In this document: piece after piece, positions 41,750 to 49,706 of the stretch | How positions within the stretch are numbered: position 1 is the first letter of the stretch | Layout of the letters: each line of letters starts with the position of its first letter | DNA from: Allobosea psychrotolerans | GTDB taxonomy: Bacteria > Pseudomonadota > Alphaproteobacteria > Rhizobiales > Beijerinckiaceae | Direction of reading: 5' to 3' | DNA: 52,594 nucleotides | Assembly (NCBI RefSeq): GCF_002917105.1 | Contig: NZ_PQFZ01000029.1 | Span: 1-52,594 of the forward strand | The notes under the pieces: generated by a model | The model's database searches: none | What the model saw: only the letters and a program-made list of their open reading frames with translations | Told to the model about the DNA's origin: nothing | Translations under genes and position numbers: made by a program

Positions 41750-42262
41750 ATGTCCGGACACGACCATTCCGACCACGACCATCCGCACGATCACTCCCAT
41801 GACGAGCCGCGCTGGAAGCATGACGGCGTGCGCGTCATCACCGGTGATAAGCTCGACCCGAACACGGCGCAGACGCCCGGCATGTTCCGGCAGGCGGCGA
41901 TCAACCATGCCCGCGTCGGCGCCCAGAAGATCTGGGCCGGCACGGTCTCGATCCAGCCCAACGCCAAGACCGGCGTGCATCACCATGGCGAGCTGGAGAG
42001 CGTGATCTATGTCGTGCGCGGCAAGGCCCGCATGCGCTGGGGCGAACGGCTCGAATTCGTCGCCGAGGCCGGGCCGGGCGACTTCATCTATGTGCCGCCC
42101 TTCGTGCCGCATCAGGAGATCAACGCCAATCCCGACGAGCCGCTGGAATGCGTGCTGGTGCGCTCGGACAACGAAGCCGTGGTCGTCAACATCACCGATG
42201 TCGATCCGGTCGAGGCGCCGGAGACGGTCTACTGGGTCGATCCGATCCACAAGCATCCGTGA
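41750..42262 (+). CDS. His-rich cupin domain protein
   Basis: A 170-residue protein. The N-terminal tail SGHDHSDHDHPHDHSHDEP holds many His and Asp residues and probably binds metal. The cupin barrel has the metal-binding motif GVHHHGELESVIYVVRG and second motif GDFIYVPPFVPHQEIN. It overlaps no gene but lies 4 bp after sseA. The function is unknown; cysteine dioxygenase-like or persulfide-linked roles have been proposed for cupins near sulfurtransferases, but nothing in the sequence decides it. Confidence 0.85.
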   Translation: MSGHDHSDHDHPHDHSHDEPRWKHDGVRVITGDKLDPNTAQTPGMFRQAAINHARVGAQKIWAGTVSIQPNAKTGVHHHGELESVIYVVRGKARMRWGERLEFVAEAGPGDFIYVPPFVPHQEINANPDEPLECVLVRSDNEAVVVNITDVDPVEAPETVYWVDPIHKHP

Positions 42263-42289
42263 CGATCCACCGGCCTTCGCAGAGCGTCA

Positions 42290-42360
42290 TTCTCGGGCTC
42301 GGCCCGAGAACCTCATGACCAGCTAGCCGAAATCGGAGATGGTCGGGTCAAGCCCGACCA
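42290..42360. repeat. Two hairpins between the cupin and M20 genes
   Basis: TTCTCGGGC/GCCCGAGAA (42290-42310) and TGGTCGGG/CCCGACCA (42340-42360) are short perfect inverted repeats. The first lies 28 bp after the cupin stop and could help end transcription, though no T-run follows. Confidence 0.55.
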
Positions 42361-42486
42361 TGACGCGTCAAACCCGATCCCGACACGATGACGTTGCGTC
42401 GGCTGGCATCGGCCATGCTTCCAGCAACTGGACGGGCGGCAGCCGCCCGGCTCATATATCGCGACCCCATCAAGGCGAAAACGATC

Positions 42487-43908
42487 ATGGACAACCGAAA
42501 CGATCTCTGGCGGCATGTGGATGCGAGCAAGCAGCGCTTCATCGAACTCAGCGACCGCGTCTGGGGCATGCCCGAGGTCTGCTACACCGAGCAGCGCTCG
42601 GTTGCCGAGCATGTCGCCGAGCTGAAGCACCAGGGCTTCAAGATCACCGAGAACATCGCCGAGATCCCGACCGCGGTGATGGGCGAGGCCGGCGAAGGCG
42701 GCCCCGTCATCGCGTTCCTGGGTGAATATGATGCCCTGCCCGGCCTGAGCCAGGAAGCCGGCATCGCCGAGCATCGCGAAGTCGAGGCGGCCGGTCATGG
42801 CCATGGCTGCGGCCACAACCTGCTCGGCTCGGCCGCGCTGCTCGCCGCGACCGCGATGAAGAACTGGCTCGCCGAGAACAAGATCCCCGGCCGCGTGCGC
42901 TATTATGGCTGCCCGGCCGAGGAAGGCGGCGCTGCCAAGGCCTTCATGGTCCGCGCCGGCGCCTTTGACGACGCCGATGTCGCCATCACCTGGCACCCGT
43001 CGAGCTGGTGGGAGGTCGCCCCGCCGCTGGCGCTCGCCAACACCCGCGCCGATTTCATCTTCACCGGCCGCGCGGCGCATGCCGCGGCCAGCCCGCATCT
43101 GGGGCGCAGCGCGCTCGACGCCGTCGAGCTGATGAATGTCGGCGTCAACTACATGCGCGAGCACATGCCCAGCGATGCGCGTGTGCATTACGCCCTGCTC
43201 GACACCGGCGGCATCGCGCCGAACGTCGTCCAGGCCCATGCCCGCGTGCGCTATTCGATCCGCGCGCGCGATCTGCGCGGCATGCTCGAGCTCGTCCAGC
43301 GCGTGAAGAAGATCGCCGAAGGCGCGGCGCTGATGACGGAAACCAAGATGGAGATGCGCATCATCAGCGCCGTTTCCGACCTGTTCCCCAATCCGCCGCT
43401 CGAACAGGCGCTGCACGGGATCATGGAAGAGCTCGGCCCGCCGCATTTCGATGATGCCGACAAGGCCTTCGCCGAGGAGATTCGCAAAACGCTGTCGCCA
43501 CAGGAGATCGCCTCGATCTGGCGCACCATCGGCATGGAGGATTCGGGCGTGCCGCTGGCCGATTTCCTCGTTCCTATGGACGCCAAGCGCAACCCCGCCA
43601 TCGGCTCGACCGATGTCGGCGATGTCAGCTGGGCCGTGCCGACCGTCCAGGCGCATGCGCCGACCGTCGCTGTCGGCACGCCGTTCCACACCTGGCAGGT
43701 GGTCTCGCAGGGCAAGCAGCCGGCAGCCCACAAGGCGATGGTCCATGTCGCCAAGGCGATGGCGGCAACGGGTGCTGCCGTGCTCTCCGACCCCGCCCTG
43801 ATGGCGGCCGCCAAGGCCGACCACAAGAAGCGCCTGGGCAAGGAAGGCTACACCTCGCCGCTGCCGGCCGAGGTCAAGCCGCCGCTGAAGATGTCGCTCG
43901 GCGGCTAA
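42487..43908 (+). CDS. M20 family amidohydrolase (AbgB-like)
   Basis: A 473-residue metallopeptidase-fold hydrolase. The metal ligands are visible in GHGHGCGHN and PAEEGGAAKAF, and the lid domain holds FTGRAAHAAASPHLGRSALDAVELM. It resembles AbgB, a subunit of p-aminobenzoyl-glutamate hydrolase, and other aminoacylase-like amidohydrolases. The ATG at 42487 is taken; a longer frame from 42388 begins with unrelated Arg-rich sequence. No partner subunit (AbgA) is visible beside it, so the substrate is open. Confidence 0.88.
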   Translation: MDNRNDLWRHVDASKQRFIELSDRVWGMPEVCYTEQRSVAEHVAELKHQGFKITENIAEIPTAVMGEAGEGGPVIAFLGEYDALPGLSQEAGIAEHREVEAAGHGHGCGHNLLGSAALLAATAMKNWLAENKIPGRVRYYGCPAEEGGAAKAFMVRAGAFDDADVAITWHPSSWWEVAPPLALANTRADFIFTGRAAHAAASPHLGRSALDAVELMNVGVNYMREHMPSDARVHYALLDTGGIAPNVVQAHARVRYSIRARDLRGMLELVQRVKKIAEGAALMTETKMEMRIISAVSDLFPNPPLEQALHGIMEELGPPHFDDADKAFAEEIRKTLSPQEIASIWRTIGMEDSGVPLADFLVPMDAKRNPAIGSTDVGDVSWAVPTVQAHAPTVAVGTPFHTWQVVSQGKQPAAHKAMVHVAKAMAATGAAVLSDPALMAAAKADHKKRLGKEGYTSPLPAEVKPPLKMSLGG

Positions 43909-43930
43909 ACGCCGCCTCCTTCAACCGTGC

Positions 43931-43968
43931 GTCATCCCGGATCCCTGCTTCCCAGCATCCGGGATGAC
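43931..43968. repeat. Short copy of family C inverted repeat
   Basis: GTCATCCCGGAT and ATCCGGGATGAC are perfect 12-bp arms with a 14-base loop, in the gap between two convergent genes (43909-44099). It could act as a bidirectional terminator. Confidence 0.7.
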
Positions 43969-44099
43969 CAACAAGACCGAGACGACCGGCAGAACATGGT
44001 GCCGGGCCGGTTGGGTCTCTTCAATCTCAGCCCTGCCGTAGCGCCTTTGAGCGCCCAGCGATGGCCGCGATTGCCACTACGACAATGAAACGCCCGCTT

Positions 44100-44687
44100 C
44101 TACAGGCTGGTGACCCAGAGCACCCGCGTCTCGCCCTCCGCCGCATTGGCGAAGCAATGCGGGCGCGAGGACAGGAAGCGGAAGCTGTCGCCCTCCTGCA
44201 GGGTCCAGCTCTCGCTTTCGACCTTGAGCAGCATGGCGCCATGCATGACGAGCCCGGCTTCCTCGCCCTGATGCGTATAGAGCTCGTCGCCGGTGCTCGC
44301 GCCCGGCTCCAGCTCGACCATGTAGAGGTTGAGCTTCGAGCTCTCCGAAAGCGGGGTCAGCAAATGCTTGCGGATGCCCGAGCGCCAGAGCTGCAATTCG
44401 CTCCGGTCGGCGCCGCGGACGATGGTCGCGGGCCGGTCCTGCGGCGGCGCGCCATTGGGAAAGAGATCGGCGAGCCCGACGCCGAACGCATCCGCCATGC
44501 CGACGAGCACGCGCAGGGTCGGCGAGGACAGGCCGCGCTCGATCTGGCTCAGGAACCCGATCGACAGACTGGTGCGGGCGGCGAGATCGACCAGTGAAAG
44601 CCCGCGCGCACGACGCAATCTGCGCAGGCCCGCGCCGATCTCCTGGTCGACCGGCTGGCTGGCTCCGCTGGCGGCTGGGGCGCTCAT
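44100..44687 (-). CDS. XRE-family transcriptional regulator with cupin (PuuR-like)
   Basis: A 195-residue regulator. The helix-turn-helix at about residues 18-75 reads LRRLRRARGLSLVDLAARTSLSIGFLSQIERGLSSPTL, and the C-terminal cupin spans about 115-195 (YTHQGEEAGLVMHGAMLLKVE). PuuR-type proteins sense polyamines or amino acids. GGAGAG precedes the ATG at 44687. It is divergent from the ABC transporter and DadA-type oxidase genes, with two palindromes in the 136-bp gap. Confidence 0.9.
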   Translation of the reverse strand: MSAPAASGASQPVDQEIGAGLRRLRRARGLSLVDLAARTSLSIGFLSQIERGLSSPTLRVLVGMADAFGVGLADLFPNGAPPQDRPATIVRGADRSELQLWRSGIRKHLLTPLSESSKLNLYMVELEPGASTGDELYTHQGEEAGLVMHGAMLLKVESESWTLQEGDSFRFLSSRPHCFANAAEGETRVLWVTSL

Positions 44688-44709
44688 GAACTCTCCATCT
44701 CCGCCTCTA

Positions 44710-44725
44710 TTTCATGCACATGAAA
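44710..44725. promoter_or_regulatory. XRE-cupin operator, copy 1
   Basis: TTTCATGCACATGAAA has perfect 7-bp arms around a central CA. It is 22 bp before the start of the regulator gene (minus strand), suggesting autorepression. Confidence 0.65.
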
Positions 44726-44759
44726 TCGCTTGCGGGCAAGTTTGTCCTATGCTCGTATC

Positions 44760-44773
44760 TTCACGCACGTGAA
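44760..44773. promoter_or_regulatory. XRE-cupin operator, copy 2
   Basis: TTCACGCACGTGAA repeats the TTCAYG-CA-CRTGAA design, 50 bp before the substrate-binding protein start. The centres of the two sites are 49 bp apart, close to an integral number of helical turns, so looping or cooperative binding is possible. Confidence 0.65.
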
Positions 44774-44823
44774 AATCATGGCCGGACGCGCAGCAAGCGC
44801 GCCGTAAGCGAGGGGATATCGCG

Positions 44824-45579
44824 ATGGAACGTCGGACCTTCCTGTCCATGCTGGCCGGCAGCGCCGTGGCCGCGGGCATTCTGCCTGCCCGGGCGCAGTC
44901 CGTGCTCAAGGTCGGCTCGACCCCGACGGGCAGCCCCTTCACCTTCCTCGACACCAAGACCAACACCATCGAGGGCGTGATGGTCGATTTGGTCAAGGCG
45001 ATCGCCGCAGTCTCCGATTTCAAGGTCGAGGTCGAGGGCATGCAGTTCTCGACGCTGATCGCCTCGCTGACCAGCAACAAGATCGATATCGTTGCGGCCG
45101 CGATGTACATCACCCCGGTGCGCAAGGAAGTCATCGATTTCTCCGACCCGATCTACACCTATGGCGAAGGCCTGATCGTACCGGCCTCCGACACCAAGGA
45201 TTACGTCACCCTCGAGGACCTGAAGGGCATCACGATCGGCGCGCAGATCGGCACGGCCTATGTCGACGTGCTGCAGAAATCCGGCCTGTTCTCCGAGGTC
45301 AAGCTCTACAAGACGCTGCCCGACATCCTCGCCGATGTGAACGCGGCGCGCGTCCAGGCCGCCGTCTTCGACCTGCCGATCATCGCCTATAACCTGTCGC
45401 AGGGGCAGTTCCCGAAAATCCGCATCGTCAAGTCCTACAAACCGGTGATCTCCGGCTCCGTCGGCATCGGCGTGCGCAAGAGCGACGGCGAATTGCTCAA
45501 GAAGATCAACACCGGCCTCGCCAAGCTCAAGGCCGACGGCACCGTCGACAAGATTTTGGCGAAGTGGGGCCTGGTCTGA
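44824..45579 (+). CDS. Amino acid ABC transporter substrate-binding protein (family 3)
   Basis: A 251-residue periplasmic receptor. The N-terminus MERRTFLSMLAGSAVAAGILPARAQ has a twin-arginine-like RRTFL motif, so Tat export is possible. The mature domain is SBP_bac_3 (VGSTPTGSPFTFLDTKTNTIEGVMVDLVKAIA). It is the receptor for the permease and ATPase downstream, though a 190-bp gap with a repeat separates them. An amino acid or amine ligand is likely, given the DadA-type oxidase in the same cluster. Confidence 0.88.
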   Translation: MERRTFLSMLAGSAVAAGILPARAQSVLKVGSTPTGSPFTFLDTKTNTIEGVMVDLVKAIAAVSDFKVEVEGMQFSTLIASLTSNKIDIVAAAMYITPVRKEVIDFSDPIYTYGEGLIVPASDTKDYVTLEDLKGITIGAQIGTAYVDVLQKSGLFSEVKLYKTLPDILADVNAARVQAAVFDLPIIAYNLSQGQFPKIRIVKSYKPVISGSVGIGVRKSDGELLKKINTGLAKLKADGTVDKILAKWGLV

Positions 45580-45612
45580 ACGGCCTCGCCATTTCCAACT
45601 CGGAACGACGCC

Positions 45613-45716
45613 GTCATTCCGGGTGCAGCGAAGCGCACCCCCGGAATCCATCATAGAGTTCAGCGCCCGACGATGGATCCCGGATCGGCGCCGCTTCGCG
45701 GCTTGTCCGGGATGAC
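45613..45716. repeat. Dispersed inverted repeat, family C
   Basis: Ends GTCATTCCGG and CCGGGATGAC face each other; the inner parts include GGGTGCAGCGAAGCGCACCC and GCCGCTTCGCGGC. It lies between the receptor and permease genes, which may reduce downstream expression. Confidence 0.75.
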
Positions 45717-45769
45717 GCGCTGAGGTTCCAAACGTCGTCCTGACCAATTCCTCCGACCACCAGAACCCC

Positions 45770-46432
45770 ATGCAGACCTTCCTGCGGGATGCCGCCCAGT
45801 TCCTGCCTCTCCTGCTCCAGGGCGTTAAATTCACGCTGCTCGTCACGGCGGGCTCGCTGATCCTGTCGACGCTGCTCGGCCTGGTCTGGGCCCTGATGCG
45901 GGTCTCAGGCATCGGCTGGCTTGCCCTGATCGCCAAGATCGTCGTCAACGGACTGCGCGGGATCCCCATCCTGGTGCAGCTCTTCTATATCTACTTCGTG
46001 CTGCCCGAACTCGGCATCGCGCTCTCGGCGCTGCAGGCCTCGATCCTGGGGCTCGGCATCGCCTATTCCGCCTATCAGTCGGAGAATTTCCGCGCCGGCA
46101 TCGAGGCGGTCGACCACGGCCAGATCGAGGCCGCGCAATCGATCGGCATGGGCTGGGGCATGATGATGCGGCGCGTGATTCTGCCGCAAGCCGTCAGGAT
46201 CGTTCTGCCGCCCTACGGCAACATCATGGTGATGATGCTGAAGGATTCGTCCCAGGCCTCGACGATCACGGTGGCGGAACTGACGCTGCAAGGCTCGCTG
46301 ATCGCCTCCTCGACCTTCAAGAACATGACGGTCTACTCGCTGGTCGCCCTGCTCTATCTCTGCATGAGCCTGCCGCTGATCGGCTTCGTCGGCTGGCTGG
46401 AGCGGCGCTTCGGCAAGGAGACGCGGCGATGA
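45770..46432 (+). CDS. Amino acid ABC transporter permease
   Basis: A 220-residue membrane permease of the HisM/GltJ type with about five helices. The EAA loop is AGIEAVDHGQIEAAQSIGMGWGMMMRRVILPQAV. Its stop overlaps the ATPase start (ATGA, 46429-46432). Only one permease gene is present, so the channel is probably a homodimer. Confidence 0.9.
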   Translation: MQTFLRDAAQFLPLLLQGVKFTLLVTAGSLILSTLLGLVWALMRVSGIGWLALIAKIVVNGLRGIPILVQLFYIYFVLPELGIALSALQASILGLGIAYSAYQSENFRAGIEAVDHGQIEAAQSIGMGWGMMMRRVILPQAVRIVLPPYGNIMVMMLKDSSQASTITVAELTLQGSLIASSTFKNMTVYSLVALLYLCMSLPLIGFVGWLERRFGKETRR

Positions 46433-47172
46433 GCACTTCGATGATCGAGATCACCGGCGTCACCAAGAGTTTTGGTGCCTTTCCCGTCCTGAAGGGCATC
46501 ACCGCCAATGTGAACAAGGGCGAGGTGGTCTGCCTGATCGGCCCGTCCGGCTCCGGCAAATCGACCATCCTGCGCTGCATCAACGGGCTCGAATCCTATG
46601 ATGGCGGCGCGATCACCATCGACGGCGTCCGCGTCGATCGCAGCCAGCCCTCGATCACCGGCATCCGCACGGCGATGGCGATGGTGTTCCAGCGCTTCAA
46701 CCTGTTCCCGCACCGCACGGCGCTGGAAAACGTCGTCGAGGGGCCGATCTTCGTGAAGAAGGAGCCAGCCGCGCAAGCTATGGCGCGCGGACGCGAGCTG
46801 CTCGGCCGCGTCGGCCTCGGCGACAAGGTCGACGCTTATCCCGGCCAGCTCTCGGGCGGGCAGATGCAGCGCGTCGCAATCGCACGCGCGCTCTGCATGC
46901 AGCCCAAGGCGATCCTGTTCGACGAGCCGACCTCGGCGCTCGATCCCGAGCTCGTCGGCGAGGTGCTCAGCGTGATGAAGAGCCTCGCCGAGGACGGCAT
47001 GACCATGCTCGTCGTCACCCATGAGATGGGCTTTGCCAGCGAGGTCGCCGACCGCGTGCTCTTCCTCGACGGCGGCGTCATCGTCGAGCAGGGCCCGGCC
47101 CGTGACGTTCTGGGCGCGCCGAGCCATCCGCGCACCCAGGATTTCCTGCGTCGCGTGCTCAAACCGATCTGA
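46429..47172 (+). CDS. Amino acid ABC transporter ATP-binding protein
   Basis: A 247-residue GlnQ-like ATPase. The Walker A is GPSGSGKS at residues 38-45, the signature is LSGGQMQRV, the Walker B is ILFDEPTSALDPE, and the switch His is in VVTHEMG. It is translationally coupled to the permease upstream and followed by a DadA-type oxidase gene. Confidence 0.94.
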   Translation: MSTSMIEITGVTKSFGAFPVLKGITANVNKGEVVCLIGPSGSGKSTILRCINGLESYDGGAITIDGVRVDRSQPSITGIRTAMAMVFQRFNLFPHRTALENVVEGPIFVKKEPAAQAMARGRELLGRVGLGDKVDAYPGQLSGGQMQRVAIARALCMQPKAILFDEPTSALDPELVGEVLSVMKSLAEDGMTMLVVTHEMGFASEVADRVLFLDGGVIVEQGPARDVLGAPSHPRTQDFLRRVLKPI

Positions 47173-47220
47173 AGCATGGCGCGAAAAACTGGGTATCGGT
47201 TTTTCGCATGAGCCATGCTT
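47172..47220. repeat. Dispersed palindromic element, family B
   Basis: Arms AAGCATGGC and GCCATGCTT enclose GCGAAAAACTGG...GGTTTTTCGC. It begins at the last base of the ATPase stop codon and ends 22 bp before the oxidase start, so an RNA hairpin would form between the two genes. Confidence 0.7.
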
Positions 47221-47241
47221 TCAACGCCTAAGGAGGCCGTC

Positions 47242-48537
47242 ATGGCCGAACCGTTCCCGCTCGCCCCTTCGCTCTGGCATGCGACAGCGCCCAGTGCGGC
47301 GCCGACGCCGCCGCTTGCCGCTGATGCCAGCGCCGATGTCTGCGTGATCGGCGCCGGCTATGCCGGGCTCTCGACCGCGCTTCATCTCGCGGAGGCCGGT
47401 GTCTCCGTCATCGTGCTGGAGGCGCATGAGCCGGGCTGGGGCGGCTCGGGCCGCAATGGCGGGCAGGTCATTCCCGGCATCAAATATGATCCCAGCGAGA
47501 TCGCCGCGAAATTCGGCCCCACTGCGGGCGAGGCGCTGACGCGCTTCGTCGGCTCGACCGCCGATCTGGTCTTCGACCTGATCGCCAGGCACGGCATGGA
47601 CGTGCCGCATAAGCGCACGGGCTGGATCCAGGGCGCGCATACACCAGCCATGCTCGAGACGGTGAAGCGCCGCGCCGCCGAGTGGCGGGCGCGTGGCGTC
47701 GATGCGGAGTATCTCGACAGCGACAGCGTCGCGCGCCTGCTCGGCACGGAACGCTATCTCGGCGGCTGGATCGACCGGCGCGCCGGCGGCGTGCAGCCGC
47801 TCGCCTATGCGCGCGGGCTGGCCAAAGCCGCGCTCAAGGCCGGCGCCACGATCCATGGCAAGAGCCCCGTCGTCTCGCTGAAACGCCAGGGCGCGAGCTG
47901 GATCATCCACACCGCCCAGGGCGCAAGCGTCACCGCGCCGCGCGTCGTCGTCGCAACCAATGGCTATACCGGCGACCTGATCCCGAAACTGCGCCAGACC
48001 GTGATCCGGCCGAACACCTTCATCGTCGCAACCGAGCCGCTCTCGGACAATATCGCCTGCACGATCCTGCCCGAGGGCCAGGTCACCTCGGATACGCGGC
48101 AATTGCTGCTCTACTTCCGCAAGGACCACACCAACCGCCTCCTGATGGGCGGCCGCGGCCCGTTCCGCGAGCCGAAGGGCGCCTCCGACTGGGCCCATCT
48201 CGAACGCGTCATCGGCAAGATGTATCCGCAGGCCAAGGGGATCGGCTTCGACCATCGCTGGTGCGGCCGGGTCGCGCTGACGCGCGATTTCCTGCCGCAT
48301 CTGCACGAGCCCGAGCCCGGGCTGCTGGTCGATATCGGCTGCATGGGCCGCGGCGTCGGCCTGCAGAGCGCGATGGGCAAGGCGATGGCGGAGTATCTCG
48401 CCAGCGGCGACAGGAGCCGCCTGCCCTTCCCCCTGGTGCCGATCAAGCCGCTGCCGCTGCACGCGCTGAACGAGCTCTACGTCTCGGCCATCATCAGCTG
48501 GTACCGGCTGACCGATGGCGGGATGAAAGCCGCCTAG
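47242..48537 (+). CDS. FAD-dependent oxidoreductase (DadA/PuuB type)
   Basis: A 431-residue flavoprotein amine oxidase. The FAD motif is VCVIGAGYAGLSTALHLAEAG, the Gly-rich segment is GWGGSGRNGGQV, and the C-terminal end LVDIGCMGRGVGLQSAMGKAMAEYLASGD closes the flavin site. It resembles gamma-glutamylputrescine oxidase (PuuB) and D-amino acid dehydrogenase. AGGAGG lies 5 bp before the ATG at 47242. With the importer it would oxidise an imported amine or amino acid; the substrate is unproven. Confidence 0.9.
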   Translation: MAEPFPLAPSLWHATAPSAAPTPPLAADASADVCVIGAGYAGLSTALHLAEAGVSVIVLEAHEPGWGGSGRNGGQVIPGIKYDPSEIAAKFGPTAGEALTRFVGSTADLVFDLIARHGMDVPHKRTGWIQGAHTPAMLETVKRRAAEWRARGVDAEYLDSDSVARLLGTERYLGGWIDRRAGGVQPLAYARGLAKAALKAGATIHGKSPVVSLKRQGASWIIHTAQGASVTAPRVVVATNGYTGDLIPKLRQTVIRPNTFIVATEPLSDNIACTILPEGQVTSDTRQLLLYFRKDHTNRLLMGGRGPFREPKGASDWAHLERVIGKMYPQAKGIGFDHRWCGRVALTRDFLPHLHEPEPGLLVDIGCMGRGVGLQSAMGKAMAEYLASGDRSRLPFPLVPIKPLPLHALNELYVSAIISWYRLTDGGMKAA

Positions 48538-48546
48538 AGGCCGTTT

Positions 48547-48801
48547 GGAACCTCCAGCCCTCATCCTGAGGAGCCGCGTAAGCGGCGTCTCGAAGGATGC
48601 TCCAGCTTGCAAGGGAGCCTCCTGGCGATACTGCGTTGGCTCGGAACTACGCTGTCATCCCGGACAAGCGGCCCCCGGGTTCGGCCTTCGGCCGGCCCAA
48701 GGACAGGCTCCGCCGCGCCGATCCGGGATCCATTCCTGAACCTAACCAGGCAGCACTCCGGCATGGATCCCGGCTCTGCGCTTCGCTACGCCCGGGATGA
48801 C
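48547..48801. repeat. Half copy of family D followed by family C inverted repeat
   Basis: 48553-48606 matches the left half of the family D element (AGCCCTCATCCTGAGGAGCC through GATGCTCCAG) but lacks its mirror half. 48654-48801 is a family C element ending GTCATCCCGG and CCGGGATGAC. Together they fill most of the 311-bp gap 48538-48848, which holds no gene I can support. Confidence 0.75.
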
Positions 48802-48848
48802 GGCGCATAGGTGATCGAGAGCCTTTAGCGAACGAGGATGAGTAAACC

Positions 48849-49433
48849 TCAGCGCAGCCCGTCCTCACCCTTGATCTCGTGCTTCTGCAGGCCGCCGATG
48901 CGCGGCAGCGGACGACCGGAATCGGTGATCGCGATCGCCACCAGAATCTCGCCGGCGCGCGGCGCGTCGGTGATCCGGACCTCGACCGCATCGAAATGCG
49001 AGCGCACGAAGGCTGCGTCCTTGTGGCCGAGCGGCACGTCGATCGGCGTACCGAGCCCGCCGCGCTTCTTGGCCGAGGGGATCAGCGCCGGCCCCTTGCC
49101 GAGCGCCGCACGCACGGGGGTGCCCAGCTTGGGATGGAGGATCGCGGCTGCATGCTCGATCTCGCCGCCCTCGCCGACGATCGCCGCCTTGCCGAAGCTC
49201 TCGGCCTGATCGGGCGCGATGTTCAGCGCCGCAAGGCAGCGCTTGGTCAGGAGATCGCCGAGCTCGACGCCGATCTCGGAGAGCTCCGAGAGGTCCTCCT
49301 GATAGCGCCCGGCGAACGGGTTGGCGATCACGGCGCAGGCCACGGCGCGCCGCGTCGGCGGGCTGACCGTCTTGCCCATTTCGAGATGGATTTCATCGAC
49401 TTGCGTGAGAATTTTGCGGATATCTGCGGGCAT
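48849..49433 (-). CDS. DUF1185 family protein, copy 1 (amino acid synthesis family)
   Basis: A 194-residue protein I recognise as DUF1185 (PF06684). Motifs shared with the copy at 49707 include NPFAGRYQEDL, GKAAIVGEGGEIEHAAAILHPKLGTPVRAALG and DVPLGHKDAAFVRSHFDAVEVRI. A Bordetella member (BB2672) was described as a chorismate-mutase-like fold possibly acting in amino acid metabolism; the reaction is unknown. It is the last gene of the minus-strand unit headed by the enamidase-like gene. The ATG at 49433 is chosen; the in-frame extension up to 49511 runs into repeat DNA. Confidence 0.88.
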   Translation of the reverse strand: MPADIRKILTQVDEIHLEMGKTVSPPTRRAVACAVIANPFAGRYQEDLSELSEIGVELGDLLTKRCLAALNIAPDQAESFGKAAIVGEGGEIEHAAAILHPKLGTPVRAALGKGPALIPSAKKRGGLGTPIDVPLGHKDAAFVRSHFDAVEVRITDAPRAGEILVAIAITDSGRPLPRIGGLQKHEIKGEDGLR

Positions 49434-49458
49434 GAAAGGCTCCGACACTAGACGGAAG

Positions 49459-49677
49459 GGCGCGGGGAACCCCTCTCCTGCATCGAAGTCGGGTATACCC
49501 GACTTCGACACTTTGACTGCTGATCTCGGGCAAGCCCGAGATCAGTGAGAGGGGCAGGGGTGAGGTGTAGGCCATTCGACGAGGAAGGCGCGGGCTGAAG
49601 ATAGGCGTGCCAAATTGGTTTCCTGGCCTGCCCTCACCCCTGCCCCTCTCCCACTCGGGAGAGGGGTTCCCCGCGCC
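49459..49677. repeat. Nested palindrome cluster between the two DUF1185 genes
   Basis: At least four inverted repeats are visible. One is a perfect 24-bp palindrome at 49484-49507 (half CGAAGTCGGGTA). Another is CTGATCTCGGGC/GCCCGAGATCAG with an AA loop (49520-49545). GAGAGGGGCAGGGGTGAG (49547-49564) pairs with 49633-49650. The outer pair is GGCGCGGGGAACCCCTCTCC (49459-49478) with 49658-49677. A cruciform or a large RNA fold is possible. Confidence 0.8.
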
Positions 49678-49706
49678 TCTTTTGGCAAGAAAGGGAGAGC
49701 GGCCCA

